Of a DNA stretch of 42,492 nucleotides, positions 33,537-42,332 are shown in pieces. The translations under genes and the position numbers were made by a program. The DNA is from Nitrospiraceae bacterium (lineage in GTDB: Bacteria > Nitrospirota > Nitrospiria > Nitrospirales > Nitrospiraceae). Position 1 is the stretch's first letter; each line of letters begins with the position of its first letter. The DNA lies in the NCBI GenBank assembly GCA_013140715.1, contig JABFSG010000003.1, positions 1 through 42,492 of the forward strand. The letters run 5' to 3'. The notes under the pieces are model-generated. The model did no database searches, was not told the DNA's origin, and saw nothing but the letters and a program-made list of their open reading frames with translations.

Positions 33537-34783
33537 AGGTACTGGCCATCAATAGTGGAAGCTCCTCCCTGAAGTTCAAAATCGTCGAATTCGACGAAAC
33601 TGCCGGAGGGGGAGCCGGTCGACAAGCAAACGTACGATTCGATGGATCGATAGAAAACATCGGGTCTGCAGCCAGACTGTTGTTTCGCCGCTCTGGGACT
33701 ACAATATTTGAAAACCGATGTGCGGTTGCCACCCATGCCGAGGCAGTCCGATCGATGATGCAGATGTTAGAGGAGTCGAGCCGGGAGGAAGGGCGGGCTC
33801 TTGGCATCGAGGCCATCGGACATCGAGTGGTACATGGAGGCGAGCAGTTTCAATCGCCGGTTAGAATCGGCGAGGACGTTTTCGCCGAGATTGAGCGTCT
33901 GGCCGAACTGGCGCCGCTGCATAATCCCGGGTGCATCGCCGGGATCAAGGGCGCGCGCGCGGTGATGGGGTCTGATATCCCGATGGTCGCCGTCTTCGAT
34001 ACGGGATTCCATCGCACGATCCCGCCCCAGGCTGCCACCTATGCGATCGATCTCGACCTGGCTCGCAAGCACGGGATTCATCGTTACGGATTTCATGGTA
34101 TTGCACATTCGTCGTTAGCCGGCATCTGCGCCGCAGCGGCCAACCGGCCGCTGGCCAGCCTCCGTCTCGTTACGGTACATCTTGGTAATGGCTGTTCTGC
34201 GACGGCAATCGATCGAGGCCGTTCGGTAGATACGTCGATGGGATTTACGCCTCTGGAAGGCCTGGTGATGGGGACCAGGTCGGGCGATCTGGACCCTGCG
34301 TTGGTCGGTCATCTCATGCGGCATGAAGGGCTCACTGTCGACGAGGTCGAGCGTTTCTTCAACGAGCGCTCCGGCCTCCTGGGACTGTCCGGCTTGTCGA
34401 ACGACATGCGCGACCTGCTGGCAGAGGAAGCGAAGGGCGACGCTCGCGCGGGTCTGGCCATCGCGGTTTTCTGCTATAGGGTTCGAAAATATATCGGGTC
34501 GTATTTGGCGGTCCTGGGAGGCGCCGATGCGCTTGTCTTCGGCGGCGGAATCGGCGAGCGGTCTGCGATCATCCGCGCGCGGATCTGCGACGGAATGGCC
34601 TGGTGCGGACTGCGACTCGATCCCCTACGAAATGTGGCAGCCGTGAACCTCGCTTCCGGTGATGCGATGAAGATCAGCGAAGATGGCGCGCCGCTCGCTT
34701 GCTATGTGGCGGGTGTCGATGAAGAGGTCGAAATTGCCCGCGCCACGCGCGAATGTATATTGAACAGGCCGTCCAGCGAGTAG
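33533..34783 (+). CDS. ackA: Acetate kinase
   Basis: 416-residue cytoplasmic enzyme: acetyl phosphate + ADP = acetate + ATP. Signatures are complete: LAINSGSSSLKF at the N-terminus, GHRVVHGGE, VFDTGFHRTIPPQA, RYGFHGIAHSSLA, VHLGNGCSATAIDRGRSVDT, MGTRSGDLDP, FGGGIGERSAIIR and VDEEVEIARAT (catalytic Glu). Length fits the family. The start ATG 33533 overlaps the stop of the P2A ATPase by four bases, so the two are translationally coupled; a longer upstream frame is rejected. Phosphoketolase follows after hairpin C5, so acetyl phosphate made by Xfp can be turned directly into ATP. Confidence 0.96.
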   Translation: MKVLAINSGSSSLKFKIVEFDETAGGGAGRQANVRFDGSIENIGSAARLLFRRSGTTIFENRCAVATHAEAVRSMMQMLEESSREEGRALGIEAIGHRVVHGGEQFQSPVRIGEDVFAEIERLAELAPLHNPGCIAGIKGARAVMGSDIPMVAVFDTGFHRTIPPQAATYAIDLDLARKHGIHRYGFHGIAHSSLAGICAAAANRPLASLRLVTVHLGNGCSATAIDRGRSVDTSMGFTPLEGLVMGTRSGDLDPALVGHLMRHEGLTVDEVERFFNERSGLLGLSGLSNDMRDLLAEEAKGDARAGLAIAVFCYRVRKYIGSYLAVLGGADALVFGGGIGERSAIIRARICDGMAWCGLRLDPLRNVAAVNLASGDAMKISEDGAPLACYVAGVDEEVEIARATRECILNRPSSE

Positions 34784-34867
34784 GATAGGCTGAGGTCGAG
34801 GTTAAGGTTGAGAAAAGAGCTGATGTCTTCAGCTTAGCCTCAACCTTAGCCTGAGCCTTTTCCTATT
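34783..34867. repeat. Quasi-palindromic word repeat C5 (GAGGTTAAGG-type)
   Basis: GGATAGGCTGAGGTCGAGGT, TAAGGTTGAG and AGCTGA on the left; TCAGCTTAGCCTCAACCTTA and GCCTGAGCCTTTTCCTAT on the right. It begins at the ackA stop codon and ends three bases before the GGAGAT ribosome binding site of xfp, so it occupies the whole intercistronic space. Confidence 0.82.
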
Positions 34868-34882
34868 ATGGAGATGACAACC

Positions 34883-37261
34883 ATGAAGTCTGTGTTAACC
34901 AAGAAAGAACTGACGCTGATCAATGCCTACTGGCGGGCAGCCAATTACCTGTCAGTCGGGCAAATCTATCTCTACGACAATCCCTTGCTAAAGAAGCCGC
35001 TCACGCGCGCGCACATCAAGCCGCGTCTACTTGGCCATTGGGGCACGACACCCGGTTTGAATTTCATCTATGTGCATCTGAATCGCATCATCAAGGAGCA
35101 GGACCTTGAGATGATCTATATCGCCGGGCCAGGCCATGGCGGGCCAGGGATTGTGGCGAACGCGTATCTGGAAGGGAGCTACAGCGAGGTCTATCCAAAC
35201 GTCTCGCAGGATGAAGAGGGTCTGAGGCGTTTCTTCAAACAGTTCTCTTTCCCCGGCGGCATTCCGAGTCACGTTTCACCGGAGACACCTGGGTCTATTC
35301 ATGAGGGCGGCGAGTTGGGCTATTCGCTCTCGCACGCATTTGGGGCGGTATTCGACAATCCCGACCTGATTGCGGCCTGCGTGGTCGGCGATGGTGAAGC
35401 AGAAACAGGCCCGCTCGCGACGAGTTGGCATTCCAATAAATTTCTCAATCCGCTCACCGACGGTGTCGTCCTGCCCATTCTCCATCTGAACGGCTACAAG
35501 ATTGCGAATCCCACGGTTCTGGCCCGTATTACTCACGACGAGTTGGACCAGCTGTTCCGCGGCTATGGCTATAGCCCATATTTCGTCGAAGGCAGCGATC
35601 CTCAGAAGATGCATCGGCTCATGGCCTCGACGCTCGACTGCGTTGTCAGCGATATTCAACGTATCAAAACAACCGCGCGCCGAGACGGAGCCAAGAAGCG
35701 GCCGCTCTGGCCTATGATCGTGCTCCGTACACCAAAAGGCTGGACCTGTCCGAAGCAGATCGACGGCAACAAGACCGAGGATTACTGGCGTTCGCATCAG
35801 GTGCCGATGGGCGACATGGATAAACCGGGGCATGTCAGGATTCTCGAACGATGGATGAAGAGCTACAAGCCCGAGGAGCTCTTTACCAAGACGGGAGGGT
35901 TCAAGCCTGTGCTGGCTGCATTGGCGCCAGAGGGAACGCGCCGTATGAGTGCGAATCCCCACGCCAACGGCGGCCTCCTTCTCAGGGACCTGCTCCTGCC
36001 GGATTTCCGCGACTATGCAGTCAAGGTCAGGAAACCGGGCGCCCTTGATGCCGAGTCTACCCGCCTCATGGGGACATTTCTGCGAGACACGATGAAGATG
36101 AACATGGGGAGCCGGAACTTCCGCCTCTTCAGTCCGGACGAGAACAATTCAAACCGTTGGCAGGACCTGTTGGAGGTGACCGACCGCGCCTGGATGGCGG
36201 AGCGCTATCCCTACGACGACCACCTGGCGGCGGACGGCCGGGTGATGGAGATGCTGAGTGAGCACCAGTGCCAAGGATGGCTGGAAGGGTATCTTTTGAC
36301 CGGACGGCACGGGTTCTTTTCCTGCTACGAGGCGTTCATCCACATCATCGATTCGATGTTCAATCAACATGCCAAATGGCTGAAGGTCTGCGGCCACATT
36401 CCCTGGCGACGACCGATCGCCTCGCTGAATTATCTCCTGTCCTCTCACGTCTGGCGGCAAGACCATAATGGATTCAGCCATCAAGATCCCGGGTTTCTCG
36501 ACCACGTCGTCAATAAGAAGGCCGAGGTGATCCGGGTCTATCTGCCGCCCGACGCCAATACGCTCTTGTCCGTCACCGACCACTGTCTGCGGAGCCGTAA
36601 TCATGTGAACGTCATCGTGGCCGGCAAACAACCGGCCCCGCAGTGGCTCAACATGGACGATGCGATCACCCATTGCACTGCCGGCATCGGTATCTGGCCC
36701 TGGGCCAGCAACGACGGAGGTGATGAGCCGGATGTTGTGATGGCCTGCTGCGGCGATGTCCCCACGCTGGAAACGCTGGCGGCTGTGACGCTGCTGCGTA
36801 CCCATCTGCCGGATATCAGAGTGCGCGTGGTCAATGTCGTGGATCTCATGAAGCTGCAACCGCCCAATGAGCATCCGAACGGATTACCCGATAAAGACTT
36901 CGATGCCCTGTTCACAACGGACAAGCCGGTCATCTTTGCGTTTCATGGCTATCCCTGGCTGATTCATCGATTGACCTATCGGCGAACCAATCACAAAAAT
37001 TTGCATGTGCGCGGGTACAAAGAGGAGGGCACGACGACAACGCCCTTCGACATGGCAGTCTTAAACGACCTCGATCGGTTCCACTTGGTGATGGACGTCA
37101 TCGATCGTGTCCCGAAACTGGGGCCTCTGGCCGCCCATACTAGGCAAGCGATGCAGGACAAACGAGTGGAGCATAAGTCCTATATTGCCAAGTACGGGGA
37201 TGATCGTCCTGATATTCGAAATTGGAAATGGGGCGCAAGACGATTTCGGAGGTTCACATGA
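34883..37261 (+). CDS. xfp: Phosphoketolase (xylulose-5-P/fructose-6-P)
   Basis: 792-residue thiamine-diphosphate enzyme splitting xylulose-5-P (and often fructose-6-P) with phosphate into acetyl phosphate and glyceraldehyde-3-P or erythrose-4-P. Family motifs: [15 protein letters not shown] near the N-terminus, [50 protein letters not shown], the ThDP site [19 protein letters not shown], and C-terminal [13 protein letters not shown]. Length matches the roughly 800-residue family. GGAGAT at 34870 with 7-nt spacing selects ATG 34883 over ATG 34868. Next to ackA it forms an ATP-yielding carbon branch; a HAD phosphatase starts within its stop codon. Confidence 0.96.
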   Translation: MKSVLTKKELTLINAYWRAANYLSVGQIYLYDNPLLKKPLTRAHIKPRLLGHWGTTPGLNFIYVHLNRIIKEQDLEMIYIAGPGHGGPGIVANAYLEGSYSEVYPNVSQDEEGLRRFFKQFSFPGGIPSHVSPETPGSIHEGGELGYSLSHAFGAVFDNPDLIAACVVGDGEAETGPLATSWHSNKFLNPLTDGVVLPILHLNGYKIANPTVLARITHDELDQLFRGYGYSPYFVEGSDPQKMHRLMASTLDCVVSDIQRIKTTARRDGAKKRPLWPMIVLRTPKGWTCPKQIDGNKTEDYWRSHQVPMGDMDKPGHVRILERWMKSYKPEELFTKTGGFKPVLAALAPEGTRRMSANPHANGGLLLRDLLLPDFRDYAVKVRKPGALDAESTRLMGTFLRDTMKMNMGSRNFRLFSPDENNSNRWQDLLEVTDRAWMAERYPYDDHLAADGRVMEMLSEHQCQGWLEGYLLTGRHGFFSCYEAFIHIIDSMFNQHAKWLKVCGHIPWRRPIASLNYLLSSHVWRQDHNGFSHQDPGFLDHVVNKKAEVIRVYLPPDANTLLSVTDHCLRSRNHVNVIVAGKQPAPQWLNMDDAITHCTAGIGIWPWASNDGGDEPDVVMACCGDVPTLETLAAVTLLRTHLPDIRVRVVNVVDLMKLQPPNEHPNGLPDKDFDALFTTDKPVIFAFHGYPWLIHRLTYRRTNHKNLHVRGYKEEGTTTTPFDMAVLNDLDRFHLVMDVIDRVPKLGPLAAHTRQAMQDKRVEHKSYIAKYGDDRPDIRNWKWGARRFRRFT

Positions 37262-37953
37262 CAGTACCGACCGTCGTGTTTCTCTTCGATGTCGACAACA
37301 CCCTCCTCGATAACGATCGGGTGACCGCCGACCTCAAACGCCATCTCGAACAGCAGATGGGGCGCGAACGGCAGGAACGCTACTGGACGATCTTCGAGCG
37401 GTTGAGAACGGAACTCGGCTACGCCGACTACTTGGGGGCGCTCCAGTTCTATCGGATCGAACAGCCACGCGATCCACAGGTCCTGACAGTCTCTCATTTT
37501 CTGGTGAACTATCCGTTTGCGAATCGACTATTCCCGAATGCACTCGATGCGCTGGAGCACGTGAAGCGATGGGGACCGGCGGTCGTCTTGTCGGACGGAG
37601 ATGTCGTGTTCCAGCCGAGAAAAATCGAACGGTCCGGTCTTTTTGAAGCGGTGGAGGGTCATGTGCTGATCTACATTCATAAAGAGCTAGAATTGGAAGA
37701 TGTCGAGCGGCGGTATCCGGGCGATCACTATGTGGTCGTTGACGACAAGATTAAAATTCTCACCGCGATCAAGCAAGTCTGGGGTCCGCGGGTGACGACC
37801 GTGTTTCCGCGGCAGGGACACTATGCCCTCGACCCGCATTTGCTCAAAACCTACCCGCCGGCGGACATAAATATCGACCGTATCGGCGATCTGCTCCAGT
37901 ACGATCTTTCCCAGCTTGTCGGCTCAGGAACCGCTTCGGTTCGTAAGCCATAA
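37258..37953 (+). CDS. HAD-superfamily hydrolase
   Basis: 231 residues. HAD motif I is [13 protein letters not shown], motif II VVLSDGD, motif III Lys in HKELELEDV and motif IV VVDDK, so the phosphotransfer site is complete; a helical cap (about residues 20-85) follows motif I. It probably dephosphorylates a small metabolite, plausibly a sugar phosphate linked to the phosphoketolase branch, but that is context-based. ATG 37258 overlaps the xfp stop (ATGA), indicating coupled translation, and excludes an upstream in-frame start at 37222. Confidence 0.9.
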   Translation: MTVPTVVFLFDVDNTLLDNDRVTADLKRHLEQQMGRERQERYWTIFERLRTELGYADYLGALQFYRIEQPRDPQVLTVSHFLVNYPFANRLFPNALDALEHVKRWGPAVVLSDGDVVFQPRKIERSGLFEAVEGHVLIYIHKELELEDVERRYPGDHYVVVDDKIKILTAIKQVWGPRVTTVFPRQGHYALDPHLLKTYPPADINIDRIGDLLQYDLSQLVGSGTASVRKP

Positions 37954-37988
37954 CGTATCCGAAGCCTGCAACGGAGAGGGATCATGCA

Positions 37989-40523
37989 TTGATACGGCAG
38001 GAGTCGTCCAGCCAGCGGCATTTTTGGAGCAGCCCATCGGCTGAGATTCTTGAGCGGCTCGAGACCAATTCTCATGGACTCTCCGGTGAGGAGGCGCGAC
38101 GGCGTCATCTGCGCGATGCGCATTTCCTCCTGAAACCGAAGAGCCGGCTGTCTACATACGAGCTGCTGCTGCGGCAATTCACCAGCCCGATTATCCTCAT
38201 TCTCCTGGCGGCCGCCGGACTGGCCTTCTTTCTGGCGGATCGAACCGACACGGCGATCATTCTCCTGATTGTGCTTGCCAGCGGTCTGCTCGGATTCTGG
38301 CAGGAGCGGAGTGCGAATCGTGCAGTGGTCGGCTTGCTCGCGATCGTACAGGTCAAAGCCGATGTGTGGCGCGATGGAAGCCCGGTCCCTGTGCCGGTTG
38401 AGGAGGTTGTGCCGGGCGATGTCGTCCTGCTCAGAGCGGGCGATACAGTTCCAGGCGATTGCCTCCTGCTTGAATCCAAGGATCTGTTCGTCGACGAGGC
38501 AACGCTCACCGGCGAAACCTATCCGGTCGAGAAGGTCTGCGGCATTCTGCCGGACGATGTTTCCTTGGCTCGACGGACGAACAGCCTCTTTCTCGGGACT
38601 CATGTCGTCAGCGGAAACAGCAGGGCGGTCGTGGTGCACATCGGGTCGGATACGGAGTTCGGAAAGATCTCGGGCCGGTTGCAACTCAGGCCGCCCGAGA
38701 CGGAGTTCGAACGGGGCATCAGACAATTCGGGTATCTGCTCTTGGAAGTGACCGTCCTGCTGGTTGCCGCTATTTTCGCGGTCAATGTGTATCTGGCCAG
38801 GCCCGTCCTCGAAGCCTTTCTGTTCTCTCTCGCCCTTGCGGTGGGTCTCACTCCGCAGCTGCTGCCGGCAATCATCAGCATCAATTTAGCCCATGGGGCC
38901 AAGCGTATGGCCAAGCGGAAAGTGATTGTGAAGCGATTGGCCTCGATCGAAAACTTCGGGAGCATGACCGTCTTCTGCTCGGATAAGACTGGAACATTGA
39001 CCGAAGGACTCGTCCGGTTGAAGGCCGCTTGCGATATTGCAGGGAGTCCGAGCGAACGGGTGCTCTTGCACGGTTCGCTCAATGCGAGTTTTGAAACCGG
39101 GTTTCATAACCCAATCGATGAAGCCATTCGTACCGTTCGTTCGTTCGATCTGTCCTCTTATCGGAAGCTGGATGAGGAGCCCTACGATTTCGTCCGCAAA
39201 CGGTTGTCTGTGTTAGTCGCGACCTCGACTGCGCATCTCTTGGTTACCAAGGGAGCTCTGGCGAATGTGTTGGCAGTCTGTTCGACCGCCGAAGCTGTGG
39301 ATGGCGCTGTGGTTGAGTTGGCTGCCGTGCGGGAGGCCGTCGAATTGCAAATGGCGCAATGGGCCGGTCAGGGATGGCGGGTGCTTGGCATTGCGTCTCG
39401 TGACTTGGGTGTACGAGAGGGCATCACTAAGGATGATGAGAAGGATATGACGTTCTTGGGATTTCTGCTGTTCGAAGATCCCGTCAAGACCGATGTCCCG
39501 GAGACGATTGGCCGCCTCAAGAGCCTGGGTGTCGCCTTGAAGATTGTGACCGGAGACAATCGCCTCGTCGCAGCTCACGTTGGGCAAGCGATAGGCCTAT
39601 CGAGCGGAAATCTGTTGACCGGCGAGGATCTGCGGCAGATGAGCGACGAAGCACTGGTATCGCGCGTGAATGACGTCCATGTCTTTGCCGAGGTCGAGCC
39701 GAATCAGAAGGAACGGATCATCCTGGCGTTGAAAAAAACGGGCCACGTCGTCGGCTATGGAGGCGACGGCATCAACGATGCTTCGGCATTGCACGCGGCG
39801 GATGTCGGAGTGTCCGTCGAAAGCGCGGTGGACGTGGCAAAGGAAGCGGCGGACATCGTGTTGCTGGAGAAAGATCTCGGCATCCTCGTCGAAGGAGTCC
39901 AGGAAGGGCGGAGGACATTTGCCAACACGTTGAAGTATGTCTTTATGGCGACCAGCGCCAATTTCGGCAACATGTTCAGCATGGCTGGGGCGTCGCTGTT
40001 TCTATCCTTCCTGCCCCTGCTGCCCAAACAGATCTTATTGACCAATCTCCTGACCGACATTCCGGAAATGACCATTGCCGGCGATCGCGTGGATGAGGAG
40101 CTGGTCGATCGGCCCAGACGGTGGAACATCGCTTTCATCAGGAAGTTTATGCTCACATTCGGCTTAGTGAGTTCTGTCTTCGATTATCTGACTTTTGGCG
40201 TGCTGCTCTTCTTCCTGGAAGCAGGCGTCGAGGAATTCAGAACCGGGTGGTTTGTGGAGTCGGTGATCTCCGCCTCGGTCATTGTCCTGGTCGTTCGGAC
40301 TCGCCGGTCGTTTATACGCAGCAAACCGAGCCGTGGCCTGCTGATTGCAACCCTCGCAGTCGTAGGGCTGACGTTACTCTTGCCCTATACGCCCCTGCGG
40401 GGGCCGCTGGGGTTCGTACCATTGCCGCCGCTGTTCCTGGTCGCTTTGCTCTGCATTGTCGCCGGGTATGTCGTTGCGGCTGAGGTAGCGAAGAAGGTCT
40501 TTTACCGGCATGTGGTCTATTGA
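37989..40523 (+). CDS. P3B-type (MgtA-like) magnesium-translocating ATPase
   Basis: 844-residue membrane pump. Motifs: LSGEEARRR, ATLTGETYPVEK, LTPQLLPAIISINLAHGAKRMAKRKVIVKRL (where PEGL is replaced as in MgtA/MgtB), Asp about residue 332 in [42 protein letters not shown], and a C-terminal block (NFGNMFSMAGAS, QILLTNLLTDIPEM, VVRTRRSFIRSKPS, PLPP) typical of Mg2+ P-ATPases. It should import or move Mg2+. No ATG fits; TTG 37989 is used because GGAGAGGG lies 8-10 nt upstream, while the nearby ATG 37984 runs straight into a stop. Last gene of the run beginning at 30774. Confidence 0.9.
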   Translation: MIRQESSSQRHFWSSPSAEILERLETNSHGLSGEEARRRHLRDAHFLLKPKSRLSTYELLLRQFTSPIILILLAAAGLAFFLADRTDTAIILLIVLASGLLGFWQERSANRAVVGLLAIVQVKADVWRDGSPVPVPVEEVVPGDVVLLRAGDTVPGDCLLLESKDLFVDEATLTGETYPVEKVCGILPDDVSLARRTNSLFLGTHVVSGNSRAVVVHIGSDTEFGKISGRLQLRPPETEFERGIRQFGYLLLEVTVLLVAAIFAVNVYLARPVLEAFLFSLALAVGLTPQLLPAIISINLAHGAKRMAKRKVIVKRLASIENFGSMTVFCSDKTGTLTEGLVRLKAACDIAGSPSERVLLHGSLNASFETGFHNPIDEAIRTVRSFDLSSYRKLDEEPYDFVRKRLSVLVATSTAHLLVTKGALANVLAVCSTAEAVDGAVVELAAVREAVELQMAQWAGQGWRVLGIASRDLGVREGITKDDEKDMTFLGFLLFEDPVKTDVPETIGRLKSLGVALKIVTGDNRLVAAHVGQAIGLSSGNLLTGEDLRQMSDEALVSRVNDVHVFAEVEPNQKERIILALKKTGHVVGYGGDGINDASALHAADVGVSVESAVDVAKEAADIVLLEKDLGILVEGVQEGRRTFANTLKYVFMATSANFGNMFSMAGASLFLSFLPLLPKQILLTNLLTDIPEMTIAGDRVDEELVDRPRRWNIAFIRKFMLTFGLVSSVFDYLTFGVLLFFLEAGVEEFRTGWFVESVISASVIVLVVRTRRSFIRSKPSRGLLIATLAVVGLTLLLPYTPLRGPLGFVPLPPLFLVALLCIVAGYVVAAEVAKKVFYRHVVY

Positions 40524-40544
40524 GATTGAATTGCCATGCGAGCC

Positions 40545-40943
40545 TTATTCAATGGTGAGAAGGTTTTTGATCCGGTCGTATGTGGCGTCCGACAGAATGT
40601 GTTTGTCTGCCAGATCTGACTTGGCCTGATAGGGACGGCCCTCGACGATCTGTTGGGCCATCGCTGCGTTGATCCCGGGCAAGGTGACGAGTTGCTCGGT
40701 GGATGCCGTATTCAGGTTCACCGGTTTCATGGGGGCGGGAGGTGTCCGTAGTGGGCGTTCCAGTCGTTCCAATGGAATGTCCATCGGACGCTGGAGCTGA
40801 GGGTTAATCTGTGGGCTGGCCCTGTCGGCTGCGAGAACAGCTGGGCACAACCATGCAAGTCCCAGTATCAGGAATAGGGCGACGGAAAGCGGGGTATGAA
40901 CGACTCGGCATAAGAGGAAATACGGGCTTTGTGATCGAGTCAT
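40545..40943 (-). CDS. Exported ComEA-like helix-hairpin-helix protein
   Basis: 132 residues with a signal peptide or membrane anchor (about residues 17-38, LSVALFLILGLAWLCPAVLA) and a C-terminal helix-hairpin-helix pair NLNTASTEQLVTLPGI...AQQIVEGRPYQAKSDL, as in ComEA/T2SK-type proteins that bind DNA non-specifically, often in DNA uptake. A Pro-rich linker separates them. No competence gene is adjacent, so uptake is only a suggestion. GGGAGGACG precedes ATG 40943, selecting it over the upstream in-frame ATG at 41021. It is convergent with the MgtA-like gene (21 bases apart). Confidence 0.87.
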   Translation of the reverse strand: MTRSQSPYFLLCRVVHTPLSVALFLILGLAWLCPAVLAADRASPQINPQLQRPMDIPLERLERPLRTPPAPMKPVNLNTASTEQLVTLPGINAAMAQQIVEGRPYQAKSDLADKHILSDATYDRIKNLLTIE

Positions 40944-41053
40944 GGCGTCCTCCCTGTGAAAAGGTGATCCTACTTCGTTAGACGTAACAATCAGCCCGGC
41001 GTTTCTACTGTGTGGAATCATATGATGGAATCGGATGCTCGAACAACAGACCT

Positions 41054-41295
41054 AGCCCGCATTATTCATGACGGTTCGTTGCAAAATCGCGCAGTCGCGT
41101 TGCGAGATGGGCATGCGAAGCCGGGGACTGACACCCTTCTCCGCGTCTGCGCGTGGTGCCTGTCCCCGTCCGAACCGGGACAGGCACCGTCGAGGCCGAC
41201 GGAGCCAGTCCCTGAGCAGTACGTCGAGGGAACGAGCGGCGAGCCTGCCCGCCGAAGGCTTGTCGCAGCAGAAGCGCTCATGAATATTGCGGGCT
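41054..41295. mobile_element. MITE-like palindromic element with 18-bp terminal inverted repeats
   Basis: AGCCCGCATTATTCATGA (41054-41071) and TCATGAATATTGCGGGCT (41278-41295) are complementary in 17 of 18 positions. The interior contains a perfect 12-bp hairpin GGTGCCTGTCCC/GGGACAGGCACC (41156-41189). No transposase and no convincing gene lies inside; the open frame 41010-41315 simply crosses the element. It ends 16 bases before the DsrE-like gene. Confidence 0.75.
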
Positions 41296-41311
41296 GGATG
41301 GGAGGATTGCG

Positions 41312-41842
41312 ATGAAGGTGCCCCCGATTCTTATGCTCCTATGTGTTGGTGCTGTTACGTTATCGATGGGTTGCCACGGGCCAGCTGGAAAGGACAGAGG
41401 AGACAAGATCTTCAATCAGCCGGTTGCGGCTCTTTCGCCGGTGAAGATGCCTGCGCAACTGCAGAACGCAGAGGAGCTTGAGCCAAGCGGCAAGGCCCAT
41501 CGCGTAGTCATGCACCTGAACTCCGGAGAGGAGAAGCTACAGAAGGGCATGCTCAACAACATCAGGAATCTCTATGACGCCATGGGGGCCGAACGGTTGG
41601 ATGTCGAACTTGTCGCGCATGGAGCAGGATTGTCGCTGTTCATCAAACAGGATGCGAAACTGGTTGAAGAGTTGGAGAAGCTCAAGGCCTTATACGGGGT
41701 CTCGTACACTGCTTGCTCCAATACGATGAAAGCTCAAGGCCTCACGCGGGCCGACTTGATCGATCAGGTGGATCGCACGATGCCGGCCATGGTCCGCCTG
41801 ATGGAATTGCAAGAACGGGGCTGGGCCTATATAAAACCGTGA
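41312..41842 (+). CDS. DsrE-like lipoprotein
   Basis: 176 residues. Signal sequence ending LSMGC (Cys21) suggests a lipoprotein, though the lipobox is atypical. The domain HRVVMHLNSGEEKLQKGMLNNIRNLYDAM...LDVELVAHGAGLSLF...YGVSYTACSNTMKAQGL has the Rossmann-like DsrE/DsrF pattern with one Cys in the position (TACSNT) where sulfur-carrier DsrE proteins have a catalytic cysteine. Most DsrE proteins are cytoplasmic, so an exported form is less usual. The ribosome binding site is GGGAGG. An OsmC-like gene follows 50 bases later, consistent with a sulfur or thiol role. Confidence 0.82.
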   Translation: MKVPPILMLLCVGAVTLSMGCHGPAGKDRGDKIFNQPVAALSPVKMPAQLQNAEELEPSGKAHRVVMHLNSGEEKLQKGMLNNIRNLYDAMGAERLDVELVAHGAGLSLFIKQDAKLVEELEKLKALYGVSYTACSNTMKAQGLTRADLIDQVDRTMPAMVRLMELQERGWAYIKP

Positions 41843-41892
41843 AGCGTGGAATGTGACATGTAAGGCGTGAGGGGAATAGAAAGGAGAGGAAG

Positions 41893-42326
41893 ATGGACGT
41901 TCGTAGTAAGGTCTACACCTATCACACATCGGTCAAATGGACGGAGCAGCGGAAGGGGGTCATCTCCTGCGCCGCAAGCCGGATATCCAGGTTGCGACTC
42001 CGCCGGAGTTCAAGGGACATGCAGATATCTGGTCGCCGGAGGATCTATTCGTCGCGTCTGCCAATATCTGTTTGATGACGACGTTTCTGTCTGTGGCAGA
42101 CCGGGCAGGTCTGGCTTTTAGCTCATATGAGAGTCTGGCAGAAGGAAGGCTGGAGTTGGTCGATGGAAAGTTTCAGTTCATTGCCATTACGTTGAAACCG
42201 ACCATTACGCTCACGATGAGCAGTGATGCGGACAAAGCCAAGGAGCTAATCGAGAAAGCCGAAGCGAACTGTCTAATTTCCAACTCGATGAAGGCAAAGG
42301 TGAGCTTGGAGGCGACGATCCGGTAG
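41893..42326 (+). pseudogene. OsmC-like gene with a one-base frameshift
   Basis: From ATG 41893 (AAAGGAGAGG upstream) the frame reads MDVRSKVYTYHTSVKWTEQRKGVISCAA, then at about 41975-41985 family-like sequence continues in another frame as KPDIQVATPPEFKGHADIWSPEDLFVASANICLMTTF through LVDGKFQF to stop TAG 42324. Together these give a complete OsmC/Ohr-type protein of about 144 residues, with the core Cys in ANICLM; the second conserved Cys is in EANCLIS. A single-base loss (or a sequencing error) explains the break. Intact relatives reduce organic hydroperoxides. Confidence 0.75.
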
Positions 42327-42332
42327 CACGGG

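Noticed and set aside
41010-41315. 101-residue open frame before the DsrE gene
   Set aside because: It is almost entirely the 41054-41295 palindromic element, with no ribosome binding site or domain.
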